In this document: positions 12,525-23,406 of the stretch, piece by piece | Numbering within the stretch: the first letter of the stretch is position 1 | How the letters are laid out: each line of letters begins with the position of its first letter | From: Dama dama | Lineage: Eukaryota > Chordata > Mammalia > Artiodactyla > Cervidae | NCBI RefSeq assembly: GCF_033118175.1 | Contig: NC_083691.1 | Span: 61,532,001 to 61,596,000, forward strand | DNA: 64,000 bases | Direction: 5' to 3' | Notes under the pieces: model-generated | What the model was told of the DNA's origin: nothing | The model's database searches: none | Seen by the model: only the letters and a program-made list of their open reading frames with translations | Made by a program: the position numbers and the translations under genes

Positions 12525-12605
12525 AACTCACAGTGCATTTGAGAGTTTACAATGTGCCTTTTCATGCACATTATCTCATCCATGTATATATTATCTCCTT
12601 GTGGG
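12525..12605 (-). repeat. MIR-like remnant
   Basis: 'gagagtttacaatgtgcctt' and 'cacattatctcatccatg' resemble a reverse-complement MIR. It is diverged and short. Confidence 0.4.
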
Positions 12606-12889
12606 CAAAAATAGGGAAAAAGCCATTTTTTTCTCTATACACATTCGGGAAGGTGCACGGTTTGCAGAAGCGGTGAATGAGCAACCAACCCCAGCTCACA
12701 CCCTCCCTCCTGCATGTAGGTATCCTTGACCATTTGGGCAACACCATCTCCTTTGCTTCTCACTCTGCTCCATGAAAAATGCTCATTTAGCATTTTTATC
12801 ATTGGTGCTTATTTTGAACTTGGTAATTTTTTCCTAAATTATTTTTTTAAGTTGGCAGATAATTACTTTAAACTATTGCTCACAGGATG

Positions 12890-13030
12890 GTTGCATTGTA
12901 AGCTCCATGAACAGAGAGATTTTTGTGTTTTTTTTTTTTTTTTGTTGCTGTTCATTGTTTTGTTCACAATATCAAGACTATTGCATGTAACAGGGGCTCA
13001 AAGAATATTTATTGTATGAATAAGTGAATT
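12890..13030 (+). repeat. L2 LINE 3' end
   Basis: 'tgtaagctccatgaacagag', then 'ttgttcacaatatcaag' and 'aatatttattgtatgaataa', is the characteristic L2 3' terminus. A T run interrupts it at about 12930-12945. Confidence 0.7.
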
Positions 13031-13150
13031 GTTGTTCTTAATAGCTCAGTCATATCTCCTCAACTAGATTCTAATAGCTATGAAAGCAGGGACTGTCTCT
13101 GGTCCCCCCAGAGTACCTGCCATGCTGCTAAAGAACTTGAATATTAGTGG
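13031..13150 (+). repeat. Second L2-like 3' fragment
   Basis: 'gctatgaaagcagggactgt' and 'agtacctgccatgctgc' match the same L2 3' region, in tandem with the preceding copy. Confidence 0.5.
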
Positions 13151-14315
13151 TGTCATTTATACGTAAATGACCCACAAGTGCACATGGGAATGTACCTTGG
13201 ATCAGTAGATGTGGCCACTTTTAGGACCTTTGGAGGCTGAAGGCACCTTTATTTTTGGAAGCTGCACCCAACATTATATTCATCTTTAAAATGCATGTAC
13301 TTTCCACTATATATGTGTGTCTGTGTGTATGTACACACACATAATTTTGCTGTTAAATGTAAGTAACTTTTGTAATTTGTTTTATTTATTACTTCAATTA
13401 TCATGTTGAGTTCACAGTTTCAGTTTTGTAATTTGAAGCCAAAATGTTTTTCTCAACTCAAACATTTTCTTGGCCCTTGACAAGCTCACAGGCCCCAGGC
13501 CTTGTGGATGTACCCAACGGTTTTGCCTATGACTACTTCCAGGACAAGAGTGGCTGATCTAAGAGGAAAGAGACAATGCTTTAAAATCGCGCTCACCATC
13601 CCAGTGAAATTCTTCTCCATCCCCCTTTATCTTGTTCCTAGGTCTTCTCTTCCGCCCTGCCCCATCTGCCAGACTCCAGGCGTGCTAGGAGAGAGGATAA
13701 GCTCTGAATTTTATGGTATCCCTAGTTGTCCCCCAAGTGTAAGCGTCTAATTAGGCTTGACACTACCGAGGCGTTTCCCTGACATTTATGTCACTGTCTC
13801 TCAATCTTTCGCAGCATTCGGTCTTGTGGGAAGCACAACAAACAATGTCAGAAACAACATAAAATTCCCCATTAGAGGGGGCCCTCGGAAACCTAGCCGC
13901 TGTTTATTAGCCACACTCAAAGGGAAGGCCGAAGGGTGGGGCCGGTGTGTGGATTCCGGGCCTGGAGGAAGAAATAAAACGGCTCATTTAAATTCTTAAG
14001 AACTGCATAGGAGGCAGAAGACACAAAGAGTATCTTAGAGAAGAAAGGCCATCAGTTGAACAAACTAATCACATGGTAATCAAAGGGTAGTGAATCGCTG
14101 CCTACTGAGAAGTACTTTAGAAGAAGTTCCAGCCAGGGAGAGTAAAGACCCTATCGAATGACAGCTTTCATAAATTATAGATTTTTAAAAATTGCACAAG
14201 GGAATGTGTAATAACGTGCGAAATGGATTTAGAAACGAAAAGTGCCCAAAGCATCTGAGAAAGGCCAGGGAACAAGAAAGCCTGAGGGACGAGGGGCTGT
14301 GATAGCTTTTGCGGG
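13151..14315. other. Single-copy DNA, possible conserved non-coding element
   Basis: No coding region is supported. A CA/GT-rich patch lies at 13310-13340. The part at about 13745-13930 is repeat-free, keeps several CpGs and has mixed AT-rich motifs, which is compatible with a conserved regulatory element; this cannot be shown from one genome. Confidence 0.4.
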
Positions 14316-14412
14316 AAGCCCCGCCCCTCACAAAGCCCCACCCTCACAAAGCCCCGCCCTCACTAAGCCCCGCCCCTCACAAAGCCCCGCCCCTCACAAA
14401 GCCCCGCCCTGA
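14316..14412 (+). repeat. Tandem array of about six GC-box units
   Basis: The unit is about 17-18 bp and reads approximately 'aaagccccgcccctcac'. About six units follow one another; five carry 'ccccgccc', the core of an Sp1/KLF-type GC box, and one has a C-to-T-type loss of the CpG (G to A on this strand: 'ccccaccc'). There is no adjacent open gene. It could be a promoter or enhancer element or a neutral minisatellite. Confidence 0.85.
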
Positions 14413-14900
14413 CCCGAGTCTTCTGGAGTGGACCTAGGGATACCCTATGCGATATGTTTGCTGTTCAGATTTGGACTCTTGGACCTTCGCTCTACCTAAC
14501 AAGCGGGTCGATGCCAGTTCCCCCTCCCCACTGCGCGCCGCACCTTCAGAGTGAGGACTGGGGTTTCTAAGCTTTGTACAGGTCCCAGGAAGACTGGGAG
14601 GAGCTGCAGGACTCAGTCTGGCTTCTGCACTGTGGCCGGTCCACCAGCCAGGCAGTGATGGTGGGCTCCCACCTTTGCAACCAGTAGACCTTTCCTCCCA
14701 CCTGCCCACTGCAGCTTCCTTGAGTCTCTCCTTTCTCGGGTGAGTGCCAGCCAGTTCCATATGCCCTGTTAGCGGATAATAACTAAGGTGGTAACCGATA
14801 ATGCCTCAGATGTGACTCTACTCAGGAATTTCTGTCTTTTGAAAAGGTGATTTGAGAAGTTGGGGAGTCATGACAAGTTAGAAGTGTTAGGATGAGGTGC
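14413..14900. other. GC-rich single-copy DNA next to the GC-box array
   Basis: CpGs such as in 'actgcgcgccgcacc' (about 14531-14545) continue the GC-rich character of the array. No convincing coding region or splice structure is visible. Confidence 0.4.
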
Positions 14901-14904
14901 TCTT

Positions 14905-15070
14905 TCCAGCTGTGTGATTTGGGGACCTTAGCCTTTTTGGGTTATATTTACAATGGAGAGAAGATTCATATCTTCTTCTGAGTTGCAGTGAGAAGCTCAA
15001 ATGAGGTCCTGAATGTTAAGTGCCCAGAATATAGCCCAGTGCAGAGTTAAGTGTTCATTAGTGCCAGTCA
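14905..15070 (+). repeat. MIR SINE
   Basis: MIR order is seen: 'cagctgtgtgatttgggga', 'agtgagaagctcaaatgagg' and 'gttaagtgttcattagtgcc'. Confidence 0.65.
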
Positions 15071-15339
15071 TTGTGCCTCTCTGGTCTCCCTGAGCATGGT
15101 GGTGGATGCAGAGACAGGTCTGGGTGGGTTTACTTTTCTTCTGACCTCCTAGAGGAGCTGGAGTGGAGAAGTGTTGCTCCACATGCCTTACAAACACTGC
15201 CTCCAAGGAAACAGAAAGCTCCTCCTCTCACCACTCACCCAGTGAGTGAGTGATAGTTGACTGAAAGACTTTTTAAAGTTTATGATGCCAAGGGGGCTTT
15301 ACTGCTGTTTCCCCCATTCTCCCTTTTTAAAACAGCTCT

Positions 15340-15552
15340 TGTGTGCTAAATTGCTTCAGTCGTGTCAGACTCTTTGCCACCCCATGGACTGTAGCCTGCC
15401 AGACTCCTCTGTCCATGGGATTCTCTGGACAAGAATACTGGAGTGGATTGCCATTTCCTTCTCCAGGGGATCTTCCCAATCCAGGGATCAAACCGTATCT
15501 TTTATGTACCCTGCATTGGCAGGCGGGTTCTTTACCAGTAGCATCACCTGGG
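15340..15552 (-). mobile_element. Bov-tA SINE
   Basis: This is a full-length ruminant tRNA/BovB-tail SINE in reverse orientation. The BovB-like tail is at the left ('ttgcttcagtcgtgtcagac') and the tRNA-like head at the right ('gggttctttaccagtagc'). Confidence 0.88.
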
Positions 15553-17559
15553 TTCTTAGGTGAACCTAATGTTCAGCCAGGGCTTAGAACCACTCCTCCA
15601 GGGGAGGCAGAGGCAAAAGGAGTGCTTGGGCTGGTTATTTGTATAAAGGAGCCCTGTGTTCAGGTAATTATGCTAACTGATGTACACCTGACCCCCAGAT
15701 CTCAGTGGCAGACCACAGTAAAGCTTTATTTTTAGCTCATGTCACAGCCCTGTGTAGATTGGTTATGGGGACGAGGTCTTACTGATCCATGTTGTCATTC
15801 AGGTACCCAAGCTCCTTCTACATAAAGGCTTAATCATCTTCAGTGTGCAATATCAAACAAAGCATCCCTGGAATCGTCCAGTTGGCAGACTGGGGAGGAT
15901 CGAGGGTAGGGAATGTGTGCCTCCCACTAACTGCCTCTGACCAGAAGGGTCACATCACTTCTGTTATGCCCCTTTGTAAGAATCTGTCACACATCCCCAT
16001 GAATGTGCAAGGGCATTGGGACATGTAGTTTTAGCTGTGAGACCAGAAAACAGGCTTGATGAGAATCCAGCTGTCTCTTACATAGACTCTAAAATGGTAC
16101 GGGATAGCTCAAAAACTGGACCTGAGGTTTTTAACCTTGGATCCTTGAATTTCTGAAGGGTTCATGCGCTTCATGAAATTGCATGCAAGATGTTGTGTAT
16201 CTGAGCTTTTTTACCTTTATTCTGTTCTCAAATGTGGGGAGGCTGAAGTCCTGCCCCTGCTTGGACTAGAGTAGTATTATAGTACCTACTTTGTGATTCT
16301 GATATTCTCTGAAAAAAATGATATGGCTGGGTCAGGATTTCTGTCTGCTTGTCTCTCTTCTTTCCTTCTTCCCCTCTAATGGGGCAAAAAGAAGGATGGA
16401 TAAGAGGCAGAGGGCCGTGGGCACCGTATCCTGAGGCAGTGCTGCCATTGAGAAGCTGTCAACATGAGCAGGAGGAGGGTTCACGTGGCCATGAGGAATC
16501 TGAGAGTCTGCAGTGGGCAGGGTAAAAACCCAACCTTGCCCTTCCAGAATGGAACCAGGAACAGTGGTCATTCAGACCTTGCCAGTTCTTAGTCTGGGGG
16601 TGGGGGCAGTGAGAAGAGGGAGGGAGATCAGAGGGAAGGGACTCCCAGATACCATCTGAGAGAGCCTCTAAGGAATGAAAGGTGACTAGATGAGAACACT
16701 GACATTTTGCACCATTGTCTCAATGCCGCATCTGCCTGTGATGGGTTCAGCGAGCCGTTGTTTTTTCCCTCGTAATGGGCTCCACCTGAAAGCCCTTCCA
16801 GACGTTGAGGGCATGGCTGAGGGATTACAAACGGTTCTGTGGCTTGGAAAGAAAAGTTGGGAAACCACTAGTGTAACCTAACAATGGGGCATTGTGCTCT
16901 AGCCTGACCCTGCCCACCGGAGGGCCTTTTGTTTCCCACAGTTTCTGGCACTGGACTTCAGGAGGCCACTGACACTGCTTCTCTCTTAAGGTCAGAAATA
17001 CTTGCAGCTGGCATTTTGTTTTCTCCCATCTCCTTAATTCCAGGGACCGCCCCTCCTCTGAGGCCACAGACGAACAGGAGTGGCCTGCTCTCTCTCCCCT
17101 GTTTGTATGGCAGGGCAGGAGACAATGCTCAGGCCAGCCGGGAGCGCCGGCTGTCTGGAGGAGTGCAACGCCAGCTGTCAGCCTGGGAGAGGTCAGACAG
17201 AGGCCGCTCTGGTCCCAGGTGGGCAGGGGTCACCCAGGTGACCAGACTGCACCGGAGGTCCAAAGAGTGTGCAGGAGCATGAACTGTTGGCCTCCTCTGC
17301 GGGAGAGGAGCTACAAGCACTGAGGGGAATGAACCGCAGACTCTGGCCAGGGGGCGGATGTTCCAGGTGCAGCCGTCATCCCTTCAGGAAGTTTGGGCCC
17401 TCCATTGAGTTTCTACGTCTGCAACCTGAACACAGGGGCTATATTGGCTATACTGGCGGGGCTGCCTGTTCCCGTTAATAGTTTTATCATCTGCCGGTGT
17501 GTGTTAGGTGGGGTGTGTGTGTTTGGGGGGGTGGGCCTCAAGCCCTCTTTCTGACTTTG
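15553..17559. other. Single-copy DNA, possible old repeats, no gene seen
   Basis: The stretch at about 15700-16040 ('taaagctttatttttagctc' onward) and that at 16100-16220 read like very old interspersed repeats, but I cannot name them. The GC-richer part at 17040-17340 has open frames but no initiation, splice or family signal that I recognise. Confidence 0.35.
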
Positions 17560-17940
17560 GAGGCAGTGAAGTGTAATGATTAAGGGTGAACATTCTGGAG
17601 CCAGACAACCTGTGTTCAAATTCTTCTCAACCTGGTAGCTCAGTGACTTTGGGCAAGGGACTCATTTTGTTCATTTATGTAGGCCTAGGGAATTCTCTGG
17701 TGGTCCAGTGGTTGGCACTCTGCACTTCTAGTGCAGGGGGTCTGGCCGGGTTTGATCCCTGGTCAGGGAGCTAAAATCCCGCAGGCCTTGCAGTGTGGCC
17801 AAAAAAAAAAAAAAGGCCTAATGAACATACATACTTATTTCATAGTGTTGGTGTTAAGTGTGAATGAGTTGCTGCTTATAACACACTTAGAACAGTGCCT
17901 TGTAATCAGTAAGCGGTCAGTAAGTGTCAGTTTTTACTAA
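17560..17940 (+). repeat. MIR SINE split by a CHR SINE
   Basis: The left arm 17560-17687 carries 'ggagccagacaacctgtgtt' and 'cagtgacttt gggcaaggga'-type MIR core. The right arm 17821-17940 carries 'acttagaacagtgccttgta' and 'taagcggtcagtaagtg', the MIR 3' part. The two arms join into one MIR if the inserted SINE is removed. Confidence 0.8.
17688..17813 (+). mobile_element. CHR-type SINE (tRNA-Glu derived, cetartiodactyl)
   Basis: The sequence runs from 'gggaattctctggtggtcc' through 'ggtttgatccctggtcaggg' to 'cagtgtggcc' and an A tail. It is flanked by a 7-bp target-site duplication 'aggccta' (17681-17687 and 17814-17820). It sits inside an MIR. Confidence 0.85.
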
Positions 17941-18044
17941 CAGCAAAAAGTACTCAGCCTATGAGCAGACCTCTAGAGGAAAGGCACCTTCCCACTTGTG
18001 ACAATGCAAGGGCTCTGTGAGTGGAGTTTATGTTCATCCATCAT

Positions 18045-18235
18045 TATCCTTGAGAAGCCTTCTCTGATCACTCAAACCCTCAGGAGTTGTCCTTTGTTTT
18101 AACTGCCCTGGTATTTGTCTTCTGGTACCTTCTTATCTGTATGATTTCTTTAGATTGGGGTCCCTGCCTTATTTATGTATACAATTCTCCCAGCTACTGA
18201 TAGAGTGAATTCATATTAAATATTCTTTTTGGTAG
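18045..18235 (+). repeat. L2 LINE 3' remnant
   Basis: 'agaagccttctctgatcact' followed by 'ttggggtccctgccttattt' and 'tattaaatattcttt' follows the L2 3' region. Diverged. Confidence 0.5.
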
Positions 18236-18339
18236 GATTATACACTTAAAAATGAACTTGCTCTCTTTGTATAAATATACTTCATGAAAGGAAAAATCTT
18301 CAATCTAGAATAAGGTCCAGACAGTTTTGTGCACTTTAT

Positions 18340-18880
18340 GAACTTCAGTTTAAAAAGAAAACACCACTCTACCAGACAAAAAATATATTGTAAAACTATG
18401 GCAATAAAACAGTATGGTACTAATTCAGGAAAAAGATAAAGCAATGGAACAAAATAGACAGTCCAGCTATACATCCAGAAATGTATGAGACTATTAAATT
18501 ATAAAGATGGCATTGCAAAGTAGTAGGTAATTGATATATTGTTATTCAGTAAATGATGTTGAGACAGCTGGCAAGTCATTTGGAATAATAAATAAACCTG
18601 AATTCCTAATTGTGGAAAGAAAAAGTAAACCGTAAAAGTATAATCACAAAAAAGAAGGAAAAATGTAATGATACTCAAGTAGGACAGACATTTCTCAGTA
18701 AGACATGAAACCATGGGAGCTATTAAAAAAAAAACCTACTAGTTTGATAATATAAAATCTGAAACTTCCACATAGCAGAATATTATAAAAATAGAAAATA
18801 AAACATGGCTAATTGATTCTGTATAGTGAAAATATCATAAAAAAACTGACTAATTGGAGAAAATCTTTCTGTATTTCCTT
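18340..18880 (+). mobile_element. L1M (old LINE-1) ORF2 fragment, left arm
   Basis: Old L1 ORF2 sequence is recognisable, for example 'aaaacagtatggtactaatt' and 'caatggaacaaaatagacag'. Full of stops. It continues at 20366 after two younger insertions. Confidence 0.7.
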
Positions 18881-18889
18881 AATATGCAA

Positions 18890-19195
18890 AGTGAAAGTGA
18901 AAGTTGTTTAGTTGTGTCCAACTCTTTGCAACCCCATGGACTATACAGTCCATGGCCAGAATACTGAAGTGGGTAGCCATTCCCTTTTTCAGGGGCTCTT
19001 CCCAACCCAGGGATCGAACTCAAGTCTCCTTCAATGCAGGTGGGTTCTTTACCAGCTGAGCCTTAAGGGAAGCCCAAGAATACTGGAATGGGTAGCCTAT
19101 TCCTTCTCCAGTGGATCTTCCTGACCCAGGAATTGAACTGGGTTCCCCTGCATTGAAGGCACATTCTTTACCAGCTGAGCATTCAGGGAAGCCAC
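18890..19195 (-). mobile_element. Bov-A2 SINE (dimer)
   Basis: Two head-to-tail SINE units in reverse orientation are separated near 19075, each with a tRNA-like head motif ('ttctttaccagctgagc'). The flanking 9-bp target-site duplication is 'aatatgcaa' (18881-18889 and 19196-19204). Confidence 0.88.
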
Positions 19196-19233
19196 AATAT
19201 GCAAGATCTCTTCCAAATCAATAAAATCAATAG

Positions 19234-20351
19234 TTCAGTTCAGTTCAGTTGCTCAGACATGTTCGTCTTTTTGCGACCCCATGGACTGTAGTATGCCAGG
19301 CCTCTCTGTCCATTACCAACTCCCGGAGTTTACTCAGACTCATGTCCATTGAGTCCGTGATGCCATCCAACCATCTCATCCTCTGTCTGTCCCATTCTCC
19401 TCCCACCTTCAATCTTTCCCAGCACTAGGGTCTTTTCAAATGAGTCAGTTCTTTACATCAAATGGCCAAAGTATTGGAGTTTCAGCTTCAACATCAGTCC
19501 TTCCAATGAACCTTCAGGACTGATTTCCTTTAAGATGGACTGGTTGGATCTCCTTGCAGTCCAAGGGACTCTCAAGAATCTTCTCCAACACCACAGTTCA
19601 AAAGCATCAATTCTCTGGTGCTCAGCTTTCTTTATAGTCCAACTCTCACATCCATACATGACTACTAGAAAAACCATAGCCTTGAGTAGATGGACCTTTG
19701 TTGGCAAAGTAATGTCTCTGCTTTTTAATATGCTGTCTAGGTTGGTCATAACTTTCCTTCCAAGGAGTAAGCGTCTTTTAATTTCATGGCTGCAGTCACC
19801 ATCTTCAGTGATTTTTGAGCCCCCCAAAATAGTCTGTCACTGTTTCTACTGTTTCTTCATCTATTTGCCATGAAGAGATGGGATCAGATGCCTTGATCTT
19901 AGTTTTCTGAATGCTGAGCTTTAAGCCAACTTTTTCACTCTCCTCTTTCACTTTCATCAAGAGGCTCTTTAGTTCTTCTTCACTTTCTGTCATAAGGGTG
20001 GTGTCATCTGCATATCTGAGGTTATATTTCTCCGGGCAATCTTGATTCCAGCTTGTGCTTCATCCAGCCCAGTGCTTCTCATGATGTACTCTGCATATAA
20101 GTTAAATAAGCAGAGTGACAATATACAGCCTTGACCTACCCTTTCCCGATTTGGAACCAGTCTGTTGTTTCATGTCCAGTTCTAACTGTTGCTTCCTGAC
20201 CTGCATACAGATTTCTCAGGAGGCAGGTCAGGACCTGCAAACAGATTTCTCAGGAGGCAGGTCAGGTGTGGTATTCCCATTTCTTTAAGAATTTTCCACA
20301 GTTTGTGGTGATCCACATTGTTAATGGCTTTGGCATAGTCAATAAGGCAGA
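19234..20351 (-). mobile_element. BovB, 5'-truncated 3' fragment
   Basis: The BovB 3' end is at the left ('ttcagttcagttcagttgct') and the reverse-transcriptase region at the right, truncated at about 20351. A 14-bp target-site duplication 'aataaaatcaatag' flanks it (19220-19233 and 20352-20365). A 34-bp imperfect tandem duplication lies inside at 20198-20265. The insertion splits an L1M. Confidence 0.92.
19453..20025 (-). pseudogene. BovB reverse transcriptase C-terminal part, degenerate
   Basis: Open pieces at 19993-19805 and 19827-19453 (minus strand) encode the end of the BovB polyprotein (for example SEEELKSLLMKVKEESEKVG and ITEDGDCSHEIKRRLLLGRK). The frame changes between them near 19810-19830. 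The 5' part of the gene is missing because the element is truncated. Confidence 0.8.
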
Positions 20352-20365
20352 AATAAAATCAATAG

Positions 20366-21165
20366 GGTGATATGCAAAACTCATGAATAGATATTTCAAA
20401 GAAAAGGACATATTAATGGCCAATAAATACACAAAAGATTATCTTGTAATTTTGAAAAAGTCTCATAGGTAGTTTCAAGTATTATATTTTCAAGAGTCTC
20501 ATAATGCCTAATATTTCCAGGTGTTAGATAATATACTCTCAAACAGTCTTGGTGGACATGTGTTGGCAGTATTTTTTAAAAATGTAGTTTGGTAATATGT
20601 ATAAAAATTCAAAATGTTTATTCCTGTTGACACAGACATGCCATTTCTAATTATTTTATCATACATATACTTGTGTATATATGTATACATTTATGTCTCT
20701 ATGCATATAGAAATGAATATTTAATGTGAAGTGTTGCTTATAATAGCAAAAATTGGAAATAACCCAAATTATCATGGAGGGGATGGTTAAATAAATCATG
20801 GTGCTTTGATAGAAACAAATTCTGTACAGCTGCTGAAAAGAATGAAATAACTCTCTGTATTTTCATAGAAACATGTCCAAAATATGTTAAGAGAAAGAAA
20901 AAAACTAGTAAAATAGTATATAGCATTATCTCATTTGTAAAAATGTTTGCATATAATATTTTTTTGCATGTGTATAATAGTTTTGGAAGGATATACATAC
21001 AAGGAAGAGTTAACAGTGCTTACCTGTGAGAATAGGACTGGAGGGCTGCTGGCGAGGGAAGAGGGATGTTTTAACTTTATGCCCATTTACACTCTTTTAG
21101 TTTTTTTATAATGAATTGATATTATCTTTAAAATATAAGAATTCTAAAATAAAAAAAACCTTATT
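20366..21165 (+). mobile_element. L1M (old LINE-1) right arm, 3' end
   Basis: It contains late ORF2 sequence ('ggacatattaatggccaata') and the L1M 3' untranslated region ('tataatagcaaaaattggaa', 'gttttggaaggatatacata'), ending in an A-rich tail near 21150. Same orientation and order as the left arm at 18340-18880. Confidence 0.75.
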
Positions 21166-21252
21166 GAGATCAACATAATAGCAATATCAATAGTGATGGA
21201 TTTCAGAAAATACTTTAATAGTCACCATGTCTATCTGCACTCCTATAAGGTG

Positions 21253-21738
21253 CAGAGACATTACTTTGCCAACAAAGGTCCATCTAGTCAAGGCTATAGT
21301 TTTTCCAGTGGTCATGTATGGATGTGAGAGTTGGACTGTAAGGAAAGCTGAGCACTGAAGAATTGATACTTTTGAACTGTGGTGTTGGAGAAGACTCTTG
21401 AGAGTCCCTTGGACTGCAAGGAGATCCAACCAGTCCATCCTAAAGGAGATCAATCCTGGGTGTTCTTTGGAAGGACTGATGCTGAAGCTGAAACTCCGAT
21501 ACTTTGGCCACCTCGTGCGAAGAGTTGACTCGTTGGAAAAGACCCTGATGCTGGGAGGGATTGGGGGCAGGAAGAGAAGGGGACGGCAGAGGATGAGATG
21601 GCTGGATGGCATCACCAACTCGATGGGCATGAGTTTGAGTAAACTCCGGGAGTTGGTGATGGACAGGGAGGCCTGGCGTGCTGTGATTTATGGGGGTGCA
21701 AAGAGTCAGACACGACTGAGCAACTGAACTGAACTGAA
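21253..21738 (+). mobile_element. BovB 3' fragment
   Basis: The sequence begins in the C-terminal coding region ('gcagagacattactttgcca') and ends with the BovB terminus 'actgaactgaactgaa'. An open piece at 21398-21727 is the BovB C-terminus. It lies just downstream of the L1M tail. Confidence 0.88.
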
Positions 21739-21742
21739 ATGA

Positions 21743-21939
21743 ACGTGGTTCAGATGGTAAAGAATCTGCCTGCAATGCAGGAGACCCAGGTTGGATCCCT
21801 GGGACAGGAAGATCCTCTGGAGAAGGGAATTGTGACCCACTCCAGTATTCTTGCCTGGAGAACCCCATGGACAGAGGAGCCTGGTGGGCTATTGTCCGTG
21901 GGGTTGCAAAGAGTCAGACATGACTGAGCGACCAAGCAG
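21743..21939 (+). mobile_element. Bov-tA SINE
   Basis: It has the tRNA-like head ('gtggttcagatggtaaagaa') and BovB-like tail ('gacatgactgagcgacc'), immediately after a BovB 3' end. Confidence 0.88.
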
Positions 21940-22126
21940 ATTTTTTTATGTCTAGTTGCACAGGTTCTTGATTCTATAAATCCAGAGGGCACTATTCACA
22001 GAAATAATCTGCATAGCCATACATATATGCCGTACATATGTGCTTTAAAATTTTCTTTGAGATTCACCACTTCTTTTTACTTGAGCAACAGGTGTAAAGT
22101 CTTTGACCTCTGTAGTACTCTCTGTT

Positions 22127-22227
22127 GTTGGTGGTTGTTGTTTAGTTGCTAAGTCAACCCAGGGATCGAACTCACATCTCCTGCATTGGTAGGCAGATTC
22201 ATTACCACTGAGCCACCAGGAAAGCCC
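22127..22227 (-). mobile_element. Bov-tA SINE with central deletion
   Basis: Only the BovB-like tail start and the tRNA-like head remain; about half of the unit is missing in the middle. A 13-bp target-site duplication with one mismatch flanks it ('agtactctctgtt' 22114-22126; 'agtactttctgtt' 22228-22240), so the shortened form itself was inserted. Confidence 0.82.
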
Positions 22228-22240
22228 AGTACTTTCTGTT

Positions 22241-22582
22241 AGGGCAGGCCTCAACAAAATAAAAAACAAACTTTAGGGTCAATCTTAAAAACCAAATAGC
22301 AAATGAACATGGCCTAGCTTCTAAACCAACCCCACAGGATCTGTGGATACAAGATGAAGTTTGAAACACAGTAGATACCGATTGCAATAGGTGAGAGTGG
22401 AGATGGAGGGAGAAAACTGGAGAGAGGATGAAAAGATTAAACGAGGGGGTGTGGGAGGACTAATGATGATGTGTAGCCTGAAGTGGGGTCTAAGAGTAAC
22501 TCAACTCTGGACACCTGTCATGTGCTCATTACCCACCCTAGACTCCAGCTCTACCCAGCATACCATTTGAAGGAGGATATTA
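22241..22582. other. Single-copy spacer
   Basis: Nothing recognised. Confidence 0.5.
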
Positions 22583-22912
22583 GCACGGTAGCCCAGCTGG
22601 TAAAGAATCTGCCTGCAGTGCAGGACACCCTGGTTCAATTCCTGGGTCAGGAAGATCCCCTGGAAAAGGGATAGGTTACCCACTCCAGTTTTCTTGGGCT
22701 TCCCTGGTGGCTCAGATGGTAAAGAGTCTGCTTGCAATATGGGAGAACTGGATTCAGTCCCTGGGTTGGGAAGATCCCCTGGAGAAGGGCATGGCAATCC
22801 ACTCAAGTATTCTTGCCTGGAGCATCCCCATGGACAGAGGAGCCTGGTAGACTACAGTCCATGGGGTCACAAAGAGTCGGACACGACTGATCCACTAAGT
22901 ACAACACAGCAC
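22583..22912 (+). mobile_element. Bov-A2 SINE (dimer)
   Basis: Two tRNA-like heads occur in tandem ('cccagctggtaaagaatctg' and 'ggctcagatggtaaagagtc') with one BovB-like tail ('agagtcggacacgactgatc'). Confidence 0.85.
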
Positions 22913-23404
22913 AGAATTGGCATGGAAGGCCCCTCACAAGTCCCCACCACCCTTCCTTTTCTTCTGCACGCCCTTGCTAAGGGCTGCCCAACAGCCTGGT
23001 AGAGAGCAATATAATCAGACTTCCTATTTGCGTCATCTGTCTCCTTTCATTTCCATTTCAGGTGACTTCCCCTCTGCCTGGCCTTTCCCTGGCCTGGGGC
23101 TGGTGTGATGTTTTCAGATCTGAAGGAGTGGTGCAGAGCTCCCTCCCTGCATTTCATGTGCTCTCCCTTGCCATCTTTGGTCTGCTACTCAGGAGACGAG
23201 CTTGGGCACACTTGATCTTCAGGGCTCATCTCTGAGTCCAAAGGCAACCTTTCCCTTCTGGAAGGTCCTCTTTCTTGTTAAATGTTGTTGTCGTCAAGCT
23301 TACCTCACATTAGTTGTGGGCAGCATCTTGACTTAGTTAACAGAGATGCGTGTGAATGTTTAAAAGCATAAATGACCAAAATGAACTTTCAGCAATTTTG
23401 GTAA
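22913..23404. other. Single-copy DNA, no gene seen
   Basis: A pyrimidine-rich stretch lies at 22940-22990. No supported feature. Confidence 0.5.
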
Positions 23405-23406
23405 CA

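Noticed and set aside
13310..13345. Possible hairpin of TGTGTATG / TACACACACA
   Set aside because: It is a short GT/CA microsatellite; the symmetry follows from the dinucleotide repeat.
15343..15735. 130-codon plus-strand frame starting MLNCFSRVRLFATPWTVACQ
   Set aside because: The first half is a reversed Bov-tA; this peptide style recurs wherever Bov-tA or BovB 3' ends are read in reverse.
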